From the NCBI RefSeq assembly GCF_019059575.1, contig NW_024882328.1, positions 1-64,000 on the forward strand: a stretch of 64,000 bases of DNA, read 5' to 3'. Origin of the DNA: Amphibalanus amphitrite (Eukaryota > Arthropoda > Thecostraca > Balanomorpha > Balanidae). A model generated the notes under the pieces. It saw only the letters and a list, made by a program, of their open reading frames with translations. It had not been told where the DNA came from and ran no database searches. This document shows positions 54,320 to 64,000 of this stretch, piece after piece. The position numbers and the translations under genes were made by a program. Position 1 is the stretch's first letter, and each line of letters starts with the position of its first letter.

Positions 54320-57300
54320 CGTCACTTCTACATATATCACCAAGGTGCGGTCAGCGGTGCACTAAGCGGTTGCTGTAATCAAGCCCTTGGGTCATCCGGA
54401 CCAGCTATGCTTGTGTGATGTGCACCACTTTTGATAAGAAAATTATGGTTAGCTATGCATCACGGAACTACACATTTCACGGGACCGCAACATCTCCCTT
54501 GAGTTGGCCCCCGGGCGGCAGCTTTCCACAGCTCCCGGCCCCGAGCTCCGCCGCGGGTCCGACTGCGCCCTGGTGACGTCACCGGCCGAGGCCCGCCCCC
54601 TGGCGGCTGGCCCCGCCCGTCGCCAGCTCAGGTGGTGCCCGGCCGCACCATACAAGGCCGGCCCCGTCGGCGGCGCCAGGTAACACGATCCGTCCAACAT
54701 GGCCGGCAGGAGGCGGCACGGCGGAGGCTGGAGTGGACAGACGATGTCGCACGGGTACCAGCCGCTCCTGGCAGGCGCCGCGGCACACCCCGCCCGACCT
54801 CCCCCAGCGACCAGGGGAGGGGGCAGGTGCCAGCGACAAACATCGTCCGCCTGATGTTCCTCAGATGTTCGTCTAATAGCTCCTTCATGTCCGTCCAATG
54901 AACACCAATTGGTAATGCAATGTCCACTCAAAGCCCGTCAAATGGCCGTCCAATGTGTCTCCTTGTCCTTGTAATGCTCATTTAGAGCCTGTCCAATGAC
55001 CGTCCAAAGTGTCTCCAATGCCCGTCCAAAATCCGTCTAATACTCTGCCCAATGCCCATTCAATGCCCGTTCAATAGAAATGTTCAACGACTCCAAGTCT
55101 TCCGTCCAAGCTCTTTCCTATGGGCTGGCCACCTGATAAATCTTGAATGTTCGCTCAAAGGCTGCCCGATAGGTATCGTTATTCGTTTGATGATATGTAG
55201 GTACAACGTGTAATTTTAATGTTAGTTCAATAAACGCACAAACCCGTCCAATTTCCATTGTCAAGGCCTGCCCCATGTGGGAGCAATTGTGTCCACTGTC
55301 CAGTGTGGGTAAAATTTAATGAATCATTCATTTCCAATGTCTATAGATATCCATTGGAAACGTACTGGATATACCTATCCAATATTTATCCAATGAATAT
55401 GCAATATTGCAAGTAAAAACTCCTTTCAAATATCCGTCCAGGGTCCCTAAAATGTCCACCCAATGTTCGTCCGTATAATTCATCTGCTTAAAAATGACCT
55501 CGAAAATATTTAACATGTCACGGTGGATCAAAAAGTTAAATCTGTCGTCACAGTGCATCGTGGATTTTAAAGCAAACTGCACTCTGCAGGCTGAGATGCA
55601 TGCGCTCTCATTGGATCTCATATCAAAAATAGGTATCATGCAGCCAACATAGTCGATCCTTGAACAAATACTTGACAACTGATCTTAGGTTAAATGGCTG
55701 ACCTTTGACTCTGGATTTAATGGTTGACCCAGAACGGTTGACCGTTGACCTTAAGGTCAGATCTTGAGACACCTAACGCAACAGCTAAAAAAAGCTAACA
55801 TCTCCTAACTCTTAAAGAACTGATAGCGAGGGCTAGATCAAAACAACAATCACATAAGCTTCACGACAAAAACTAATGGCTGGTTACCTGATCTAGGTGG
55901 AGTCCACAATAAAATATGCGGCAGGCTTAGAAACACTGCAAAACAATTCTCATATGTTTCAAATCGATCGCATTTCAATAGAAGTGCTTCACATCTAAAG
56001 CTGTGCCCGCCCATCATAAGCCCAAGTTTAGGCCCAGTGTAACAGCAATAAGCATGAGGATTGTATGCTGTATAAAGTCAAGCATTTGCTTTTTGTTGCC
56101 ATAGGTACTGCAGGCGGAAGTTCAATCAATACCGTTAAGATAATTTATAACAGTTGACACATATGAGTAACCGATTAAGATTACTATCTACCACACAAAG
56201 TTGCCAATGCTCCTAATAGTGATATGTAATAGTTTCGTTATCGACTGACTATTTGCTGGAACGGATGATGAAGCAACGGCAGAAAAAGAAAGCAATTTCA
56301 GAGGAAAGACCCTCTATAATTAATTATGATTAATAAATAAATTATAGGATTTTACCTACCTACTACGATCATTACTCTTCGGCTCTGATTTCCCATTGAA
56401 TATGATACCGTCTTTCATTTTTGTCCGAAACGATCCTGATTCGTACCTAAGCCTGGCACGGTGTTCCCCGATTCTGCGTTGCGTCTTGCGCGGCTCTATG
56501 CCGTCATTATCTCGACCTGCCTGCTACATCGCTGATTCTGGGCAGCAAACGAATGGCGGGCGGCGGCTCCCTCAGACAAAGCGACACGCAATGAGACTAT
56601 ATCTGGTATCCTGTTGTCGCCGATTGCCTGCAGTCTAATCAGTCGGCAGATGAGGTATAGAAAGGTGCGCGTGTTTCTGGACGCTCCGCCGGCCGTCTGG
56701 ACAGATGAACGGCTGCTCCCCGGAGAGGAGGCGGGCCGGTGTAACACTACCCCAACGGCAGGCTGATGAGGGGGTGTGTGATTATGTCGCGGGGCTGCCC
56801 ACTGCGGCGGCCACAGTGGACCGTGGCTGGCTCAGGTCGATCGGCCGCCGGCCTCCGATGATCGCGGCGCACGCCATGCGGTTCAGACCGGGCGCTGTGA
56901 CCGCGCAGTAGTAAAGCCGTTCAGTGCGTAAAGGGTTCGGTGCCACGAGTCAGCCGCATTACGCCGCCGCATTACGCATTGTTACCGGCTACCGCCAACA
57001 ACTATTTAAGCTATTTATCTGCACAACTTTGGTTACTAGCATCTTTATTCTATTCCTTATCTATATTTCCCTATAATGCTCTTTAGCTCCGTCTGTTCTG
57101 ATCTGACGGATAGAGTCGCTCGGGTGTCCGTCACCCGGGTAACGGGTGACGCTCGGGTTGCTTTTGTGAGATTTATATTTGCAGCTGTAGGCATTGACAT
57201 TAAACATCTTAGGAGGATTTTGTTCACAATCTAAAAAAAAAAAATGATTAGGTATCTATTTGAAAGTACATCAATGGGACTGCCAGAATACCCAGCCTGT

Positions 57301-57648
57301 GAGGCGCCGTACACAAATATTATGAAATAACTGCTTGGTAGTTGGTATTTAGTATGCCTTTACACATGCCGCTTTAGTTTCTTTTTTTGTTGGACCTATA
57401 GTTATAGTTATTTTCATGATTTGCCCTCGCCTGACCTAAACTGCGCTTAGAGCTTTGCAGAAGAGTGGGCGTATGCATATTTACGAAATGCAGCATCTTG
57501 CTTCCGATTTTACATAAGGCATCGGGCCATTTGGTGACCTTTGAGGTGAGATCAAAGACCTGAGGGAAGGAGCTCTCAGCTCACTTTTTAAAACAATATC
57601 GTCAAAATTGTTGCAGAATCACATAGCATATTTGGCACCATCGTATTC
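54320..57648. repeat. Unassigned interval including degenerate GTCCAATG repeats
   Basis: 54890-55460 repeats CCGTCCAATG/GCCCGTCCAA at irregular 12-25-bp spacing. GC-rich patches at 54500-54850 and 56650-56905. AGGTCA/TGACC sites at 55695-55765 and 57530-57565. No gene recognised. Confidence 0.45.
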
Positions 57649-58558
57649 TTAATCCTCGCCCGCACATGTCATTTTCCCATCCTAGAACGCACATGGGGGG
57701 GGGGGGGGGTGCCACCCCCACGCCATTTCGTGCCTGTTGGAGGTAGAGCTTTTCAGTAAAGACCAACTTTTTTTTGGAAGAGACGAATCCAATGGTACCC
57801 AATTTTACCTCATTAGATCAACCATTAACCTTCCAGGTCAGGTCAATCTAAAAAGCTGCTTTTTGCGGCTGCAGCGTTGGAATATCGTGCGGTGCCCATC
57901 ATTTACCGATGGCGCTGCCGTTTGTGGTGCCAAGCTTACTAGAACAGCTCTTTGTCACACTATCCGACTAGGTTTTTACCGGCTGAGGTCATTTCAGGTC
58001 AAGCTAGGTCAAGGTCAATGATATGTGTTTGTATGCCTGTGTGTGTCCGTGTGTATACTGATGTGTGCACTGATTGGTTTGTGTGTCCCTATTACATGAG
58101 ATCATGATATGAGAATTTATCAAAAATGCAGTCAAAAAAACTTCACGAAAAGTAAATTCAGCAAGCCTAAAATGCAATGTTTTTAGATGACTTAAGACAG
58201 GTTGACTTTGACCCTGACCCTGACATCTGCACATCGTCGAATAACATGTTCCATGATAGGTGGGATGTAAGCCTAGCAAAAACATACCGAAATCAAGGTG
58301 TCAAAAGCTCACAAGACCCATAGGCCATAGCCAACGCAAGATATTGAGTTTTGGTCATTTGGGTCATGACATGACCTGAAAAACAAGGTCCTATAAACCA
58401 AAACCAAAAACCACAGAAACTTGGAATTTGCAGTGGACGCTAAAAAGGATAGAGAAGCAGCTATACGAAAAATCAGGCTTCTAGCTTTGAAAATGTTTAG
58501 TGCAGAGCAGAAAAAAACTACCTGGGGGTTGCCCCTCCCCCCATGTGCGAGCGAGTGC
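57649..58558. mobile_element. TTAA element U
   Basis: Left TTAATCCTCGCCCGCACATG (one base changed from CCCTCGCC), right CCCCATGTGCGAGCGAG. Left hairpin GGGGTG/CACCCC at about 57703-57718. Its right half is the reverse complement of element V (for example AATGTTTAGTGCAGAGCAGA). AGGTCA runs at 57833-57848 and 57985-58015. Confidence 0.75.
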
Positions 58559-58704
58559 TGTGCCGCGTTGAATGATAGGTATAGGTACTTTTTGACGGGA
58601 AATGTTATTTGGGCGTTAATACTTGTTTATCATTTGCACATACATAATGCAGCCATTATGCATGTACATATGCTAACAAACAAGTATGCAAATAAATAAT
58701 AATC

Positions 58705-59748
58705 TTAACCCTCGCCCTGGCAGGGCATTTTTCATAACACGGCCTGGCAGGGGGGGGGGGTCGATGCGACCCCCCCCCTCGCGATTGGCTCCTATGGCAC
58801 CTAGAAACACCAAATTTGGTAGGTAGGTGGGCCCCCCGGAGTTCTCGCCCCTGTGCAAATTTGGTTGCTCTAGGTCAATATTTAGGGGGGTTTTGGGGGG
58901 TATAAATGTAAAAATTTCGCTAAAAACAGGTCAAAAGTTTTTCGCTTATAACTTTTGATCTAATTAAGATAGAGCAAAAAGAAAAGCACCAGTGAACTCA
59001 GCACGTCAAGGCGCGTCGAATGATATACTTTTTAGCTTGCTTAAGTGTACTTAAAGTTTTTCTTAATTTTTAAGTAAACTTTAATTAATCAATTAAGTTC
59101 AAGTTAACCAAATTGCATCATATCGCATATCATTCGATTCGGCTGATCACCAGGAACACAATGACACCATTTTTTAAGCTCTAGCGTCATTATGTGCCAA
59201 GTTATTGGCAAAAACGTCATTTGACCTCAGTTGACCTCATTTGACCTGACCCATGGATAAGTACACCAAACAAAGAAGCACCAAGTGACCTGCTGTTAAG
59301 TACTGTGGTTTCAAAGCACAAAAGTGATAGAACGAAGCGGATATCTCCAGTATTTTCCGAATTTAGTATTTTCCCATAGGCTTAACATTACGACGTAATG
59401 ACCTCTAACTGACCTCAGGTCAGTGACCTCAAAAAACCCGAACTATATGTTATACAACTCAGTGAACTTAGCACACCCTGAAAGTTTGAAGGAAATCAGT
59501 CCAAAACTGTGAGCTGGACAGGTGCAAAAAGAAAATTGAAAATTGACCATGACCTTGTACCGGTTTTTCTGACCTGGTTACCTGACCCAAGGTCACCCGG
59601 ACCTGAAATTTTCAGGTCATATGTAAAAAGGTTGCCCCATAGGCTGTGCCAAATTTGGCGGCGCTGCGCGCCGCCGTTTTTACGCTATCTTCGAAAAACC
59701 TTAGGGGGGGGTCGCATCGACCCCCCCCCCTGCCAGGGCGAGGGTTAA
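58705..59748. mobile_element. TTAA element H2, intact and uninterrupted
   Basis: Perfect 21-bp ends beginning TTAACCCTCGCCCTGGCAGG. Hairpins GGGGGGTCG-ATG-CGACCCCCC at 58755-58775 and GGGGGGTCG-CAT-CGACCCCCC at 59706-59726. It supplies the pre-insertion sites of nested elements I and J in copy H. 1044 bp, TGACCT clusters at 59222-59250, 59399-59430 and 59545-59620. Confidence 0.95.
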
Positions 59749-60639
59749 TTGCGCTGACGACTTGACTGGCCGGGCTGTCGACACCCGGCCCTATACCTAC
59801 TGCTGCACGGCCCTGGCAGCTATGCTGTGCCGCAGGGCCACCGCTTCACTGACGTGTGAGCGGAGAAATAAAGCGAAGCACTACCATGATGTGCAGTCAT
59901 AAGGGCGGCCGGCAGCTCCGGCTCCATGGGTTATTTCATGCCTCGGAGGAACATAAATATAACCGAGTGAACGTGAAAATGACCATTTATGACGTCAGTG
60001 AGACAAAGACCTAAAATCAGTAACAAAGCGAAGTCAATTTGAGAGATGGTAAAAAGGACTTCTTGCAGCTTGTTAGGATGAACCTGGTCACCTCTTAAAC
60101 AGCTTTGGGAAATATTTTTATGTAATATCTGATTTCTTGTTGTGCTGTATGCTCCTATCTAAAGCAGTTAATGAGCTCACAGTCCAAGAATGCCAAGCTG
60201 TGGCTCACGTCCTTAGCTAGAAAACGTCAAAGCTCTAAAAATATGTCCTTTGTGGCTCCAGTGACTTTGATGCATTTTTCTTTTTTGTTTATATATCACC
60301 TCTTTGAAGAAACGGACCAAATGCCTGATTGCATTCTATTCCTTTTTATTGCGATGCACATTGAACGGGGCCAGGACCCATAACTTTCTCGCGGCGCGGT
60401 CCGGGAGGAGGCGAATCCCGGGCTCAGTCCCGGCCCTGGACCTATAATACTGCTGGCGGCACCGGCCGCAGCCAAGGAGGCGCGCACTCATGGAAGCTAT
60501 TGATTTTAGCCGAGCAGCTGGGTGCGCAGGCCGGCCGGCCGGCGGGCGCCCGGGTCAGCTCGAGCCCCTGACATCGGTGCGCCGCCGGGTCCCAGCCAGC
60601 ATAGCTTGGAACAGCACAGAGGGGAGTCACGGCTAGCGT
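59749..60639. other. Unassigned interval
   Basis: GC-rich patch at 60385-60610. No gene recognised. Confidence 0.3.
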
Positions 60640-61498
60640 TTAACCCTCGCCCGCACATGGGGGGGGGGGGGGGTGGTTGCCACCCCCCCCCCCCCAGGCA
60701 GTCTTTCTGCTCTGCACTCAACATTTTTAGAGCTAGAAGGCTGATTTTTCGTATAGCTGCTCGTCTATCCTTTCTTGATGTCCACTAAAAATTTCAAGTT
60801 TCTGTGATTTTTGGTTTCGGAGATATGACCTTGTTTTTCAGGTCATGTCATGACCCAAATGGCCAATTCTCAACATCTTGCGTTTGCCATGGGCCTTGTG
60901 AGCTTTTGACACCCTGATTTCGGCCTTTTTTGCCAGTCTTACCTCCCACCTATCATGGAACATGTTGTTCGACGATGTACAGGGGTCAAGGTCAGGGTCA
61001 AGGTCAACCTAGGTCATCTAAGATAATTGCGTTTTAGGCAAGCTGAATTTACTTTTTGTGAAGTTTTTTGACTGCATTTTTGGTAAAAGCTTCTCAGATC
61101 ATGATTTCATGTGATATGGACCCAAAAACAATCGGTGCACACATCAGTATACACACAGACACACACAGACATACAAACACATATAATTGACCTTGACCTA
61201 ACTTGACCTGAAATGACCTCAGCAGCAAAATTCTGGTCGGATAGTGTGACAAAGAGGTTCTAGCTGGCTTGGCACCAGAAAACAGCATCGTCATCGGTAT
61301 TTGATAAGCAGCGCACTTGATATCCAACGGTGACCCAAAACAGCAACATTTTTTAGTTTGACCTGACCTGGAAGGTCAATGACTGACCTGAGAAGGTAAA
61401 ACTGGGTATCATTGGATTCGTCTCTTCCCAAAGAATCTTTTTGGTCTTTACTGCTAAGCTCTATCTCCAACAGGAACGAAATGGCGCGGGGGGGGGGT
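60640..61498. mobile_element. TTAA element V, left end intact, right end replaced
   Basis: Starts TTAACCCTCGCCCGCACATG. Hairpin GGGGTGG-TTG-CCACCCC at about 60669-60685. Inverted relative to U. At about 61498 it joins a hAT-like fragment (GGGCTCCGCCACCGGGG...TGTCCCCCCCAA, 61508-61600) instead of a right terminus. Confidence 0.75.
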
Positions 61499-61619
61499 GG
61501 CAACCAAGGGCTCCGCCACCGGGGGGGACGGGTGGGACATGTCCCCCCCAACCAAAATGTTGGGTGGGATATACTATCTTTTGTCCCCCCCAATAATCGG
61601 CTCTCCCGCTGGTAGATAA

Positions 61620-62037
61620 ATCGACTCTTGTTCCTGGCACCGAATACAGAACATAGGTGCAAAAAATCTCCGAAGAAAAAACTGTCGTCGATAACTATAT
61701 TGTCGCTGTGCTTTTAGTCTTTTTCTGTTATGGGGGCCACGGATTTCAGTTTTTTAGCAGACCATATCGACAGGCGTTTTCGCGTTAGGTATATCAACGT
61801 GAGTCTACTGACGAATGTTCGCAATCACACGTTCCATTCCGATGATGAATCCAGTAGGTATATCCAGCAGGTAATCCAGTAGGTATATCAGATAAGGATC
61901 TCTCAATCAATTAAACGCTCAATACGGAGATTATTCTTTCGGGTAAAAGCGTTCGTTCTTGAAACTTCCATCGGTCAAATAAGAATATCGCAGAACTGTA
62001 GGATGAGAGAAGCTGTTTGTTTCCAGTGTTTGACAGG
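61620..62037. other. Unassigned interval
   Basis: CCAGTAGGTATATC is repeated at about 61850 and 61876. Otherwise nothing recognised. Confidence 0.3.
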
Positions 62038-62430
62038 TTAACCCTCGTTCTTGTGGTGGGTCGGATTGACCCACCCCTCAGTTCTTCGCAAGTAACTCGC
62101 GTAAAAAGTGGTTTATCGTCACGAAACTATTATATTTCCCGGGATTTTTACACATCCTCTGAAAATTTCGTGATCCTAACCCCCATGGACCATGACTTTT
62201 GGGCCTCTGGCCTATTTTTCCAGACCATGTCAGGCGGAAACACCGATTCGGTGTATGTTAGCGCACATTATCTATACGTTTCCAGACTTGTTATGTCATA
62301 AAACCGAGCCAACATGCGAAATGACGGTAGATACATGCATGATGGTACGTGTCAAGGTCACGTGAATATCAGGTCAAGGTCATTACCGTTAGATGACTTT
62401 GGTTCACTTTTTCGAGTTATGCATGTTATT
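62038..62430. mobile_element. TTAA element W, left part only
   Basis: TTAACCCTCGTTCTTGTGG, hairpin GGTGGGTC-GGATT-GACCCACC at 62055-62075, then GTAACTCGCGTAAAAAG and TTCACTTTTTCGAGTT as in E and R. No right end. Confidence 0.7.
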
Positions 62431-63002
62431 CATTTATATTTATTTTGCACCAAACATTGGCAAATTACCGACAGCTGATAACAAACAATCATCAGAAATG
62501 ACAAAACCGTCATGTGTCAGCAAGGAGCTTAGGTCACAGGGGTTACGGCCCCCGGTGGGACGTAGCAGGTCAGCAGTCGTAGTAGGCGACGCGAAGCTCG
62601 GCTGTTGTCCCTCATCAAGAAGCGGATGCTATCTGCCAGTCCGTCTGGGGCGCGCGATGGCGTCACCCTGTGACTGCACGACCGTCCGGCAGCTGCCTCG
62701 AGCACGGCAGAGAGGTCGTTTCCGCACATGCGGGACAGTTGGAGAAGAAGAGAGTTGCCAAGCAAATCGGGGCACATGGCCAACTTCGTCAGGCCCGAGA
62801 GGAATGCCTGCTGGAGACGGTGTTCGGACCGCAGAGCACCACTTGCCGCTCGGAAACATGCCGACCGAATTAGTTCATGTGCAGGGGCGATACCGGCAGC
62901 AGCGAGGAGCGCTGAGTGGTGGCCGCGGCGAGGCAGCCCCAGCGCCTCGCCGCGCCCACCGCCGAAACGCGCCCGCCGCGTTTCCTTTTATGGGTGCGTA
63001 TT
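62431..63002. other. Unassigned GC-rich interval
   Basis: GC-rich 62530-62990 with a 209-codon open frame of no recognisable family. Confidence 0.3.
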
Positions 63003-63357
63003 ATTTAGGCCAGGGTTCATAATGTCCAGGGCATGATGTGTCCAGTGCTCGAAATGGCCAGTGCCTTGAATTGGCCAGTGCTCATATTGTCCAGGGATTA
63101 CATGGTCCAAATGTGGCCAACTGGCTGCAGATAGGGTAAATTCAAAGAGACCAGGGTTCATAATGTCCAGGGCACGATGTGTCCAGTGCTCGAAATGGCC
63201 AGGGTTCATAATGTCCAGGGCACGATGTGTCCAGTGTTCGAAATGGCCAGGGTTCATAATGTCCAGGGCACGATATGTCCAGTGTTCAAAATGGCCAGTG
63301 CCTTGAATGGGCCAGAGTTCATAGTGTCCAGGGATTACATAGTCCACCCAACCCAAC

Positions 63358-63422
63358 CAAACCTAACCTAACCTAACCTAATCTAACCTAACCTAACCTA
63401 ACCTAACCTAACCTAACCTAAG
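63358..63422. repeat. (AACCT)n = (TTAGG)n telomere-type array
   Basis: About twelve units with one variant (AATCT). TTAGG is the telomere repeat of many arthropods. Here it is internal, in the loop of the large inverted repeat. Confidence 0.95.
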
Positions 63423-63471
63423 GTAATGATGTTTGCCTACCGGGGATAAGGAAATAGTTTCTCGCATGAAT

Positions 63472-63602
63472 AGATTGCAAGCAATAGTAAATCAAATATT
63501 TTTAGGTTAAGTGGTTATGCATCAGGCTTCAGGCCTTCGGCCTGAAGCCAGATACATAACCACTTAACCTAAAAATATTTGATTTACTATTGCCTGTAAT
63601 CT
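63472..63602. repeat. Near-perfect 131-nt hairpin
   Basis: Arms 63472-63535 and 63539-63602 (64 nt each, about 60 paired) around TTC. The apex is CAGGCC-TTC-GGCCTG. It lies beside the TTAGG array. Confidence 0.92.
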
Positions 63603-64000
63603 CTCCTAAGGCATTGCCTTCGGCACTGCACTGCTTCGCATTGAGCTGGTTCCGTGTTTTTTACATAATGACGTCCCTTTCAGTGACTATGTAATCCCTG
63701 GACACTATGAACTCTGGCCTATTCAAGGCACTGGCCATTTTGAACACTGGACACATCGTGCCCTGGACATTATGAACTCTGGCCATTTTGAACACTGGAC
63801 ACATCGTGCCCTGGACATTATGAACCCTGGCCATTTCGAACACTGGACACATCGTGCCCTGGACATTATGAACCCTGGCCTCTTTGAATATACCCTATCT
63901 GCAGCCAGTTGGCCGCATTTGGACCATGCAATCCCTGGACATTATGAACTCTGGCCCATTTAAGGCACTGGCCATTTCGACACTGGGCATAACGTACCCT

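Larger units (their letters stand above)
63003..64000. repeat. Large inverted repeat made of 48-bp tandem units, right arm cut by the window
   Basis: Left arm 63007-63344 and right arm 63684-64000 are inverted copies. Units CCAGGGTTCATAATGTCCAG + GGCACGATGTGTCCAGTG + TTCGAAATGG (48 bp) repeat in each arm; being a multiple of three they make the spurious repeat peptide GHFEHWTHRALDIMNP. The loop is 339 bp. Confidence 0.9.

Noticed and set aside
54449..54931. 160-codon frame on the minus strand
   Set aside because: Same GC-rich effect; overlapping frames on both strands and no recognisable family.
57126..57152. GTCACCCG/CGGGTGAC palindrome
   Set aside because: An isolated 8-bp stem is expected by chance in a window of this size.
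62988..63356. 122-codon frame with repeated GHFEHWTHRALDIMNP
   Set aside because: The 48-bp tandem repeat is a multiple of three, so any open frame repeats; the same occurs inverted at 63661-63963. No start context or domain.

Overview
This is a eukaryotic, repeat-saturated intergenic window. I could not identify a single host protein-coding gene with confidence. A run of about twelve (AACCT)n, i.e. (TTAGG)n, near the right end is the telomere-type repeat of many arthropods, so an arthropod (possibly a crustacean) is the best guess. That call rests on this one repeat and on the general mix of elements. The gene track here is mobile DNA, and most long open frames are by-products of GC-rich or simple-repeat sequence.

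Layout. (1) Positions 1-11901 are one LTR retrotransposon with unusually long LTRs (about 4.8 kb each, TGTA...TACA). It has a tRNA-Lys-like primer binding site and only a 2.3-kb internal region without recognisable gag, protease, RT or integrase, so it is a LARD-like non-autonomous element. Each LTR carries a 136-bp tandem array. (2) From 11902 to 32.5 kb, and again at 40, 47, 57-62 kb, lies a superfamily of 0.1-1.2-kb elements. They have TTAA target duplications, termini CCCTCGCC or CCCGCGCC, a sub-terminal G-run/C-run hairpin whose stem core covaries between subfamilies, and interiors dense in AGGTCA/TGACCT. They are nested in each other and in hAT-like elements, and several pre-insertion (empty) sites are present in the same window. 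(3) 28.8-31.1 kb and 32.5-40.0 kb are mostly unassigned, with long (AT)n and (GA)n microsatellites and GC-rich patches. (4) 40.0-43.1 kb holds a hAT element with a perfect 8-bp target duplication and a broken mariner transposase copy that received a second hAT element and another inverted-repeat element. (5) 43-57 kb has decayed copies, a tRNA-derived SINE, a separate TTAA element with a 21-bp inverted repeat, and degenerate tandem repeats. (6) 63.0-64.0 kb is a large inverted repeat built of 48-bp tandem units, with the (TTAGG)n array and a near-perfect 131-nt hairpin in its loop.

The signals most worth following are the TTAA superfamily (covarying terminal hairpins plus arrays of a nuclear-receptor half-site motif) and the long-LTR element. 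Everything was read by eye; boundaries supported by inverted repeats plus target duplications are firm, others are approximate.
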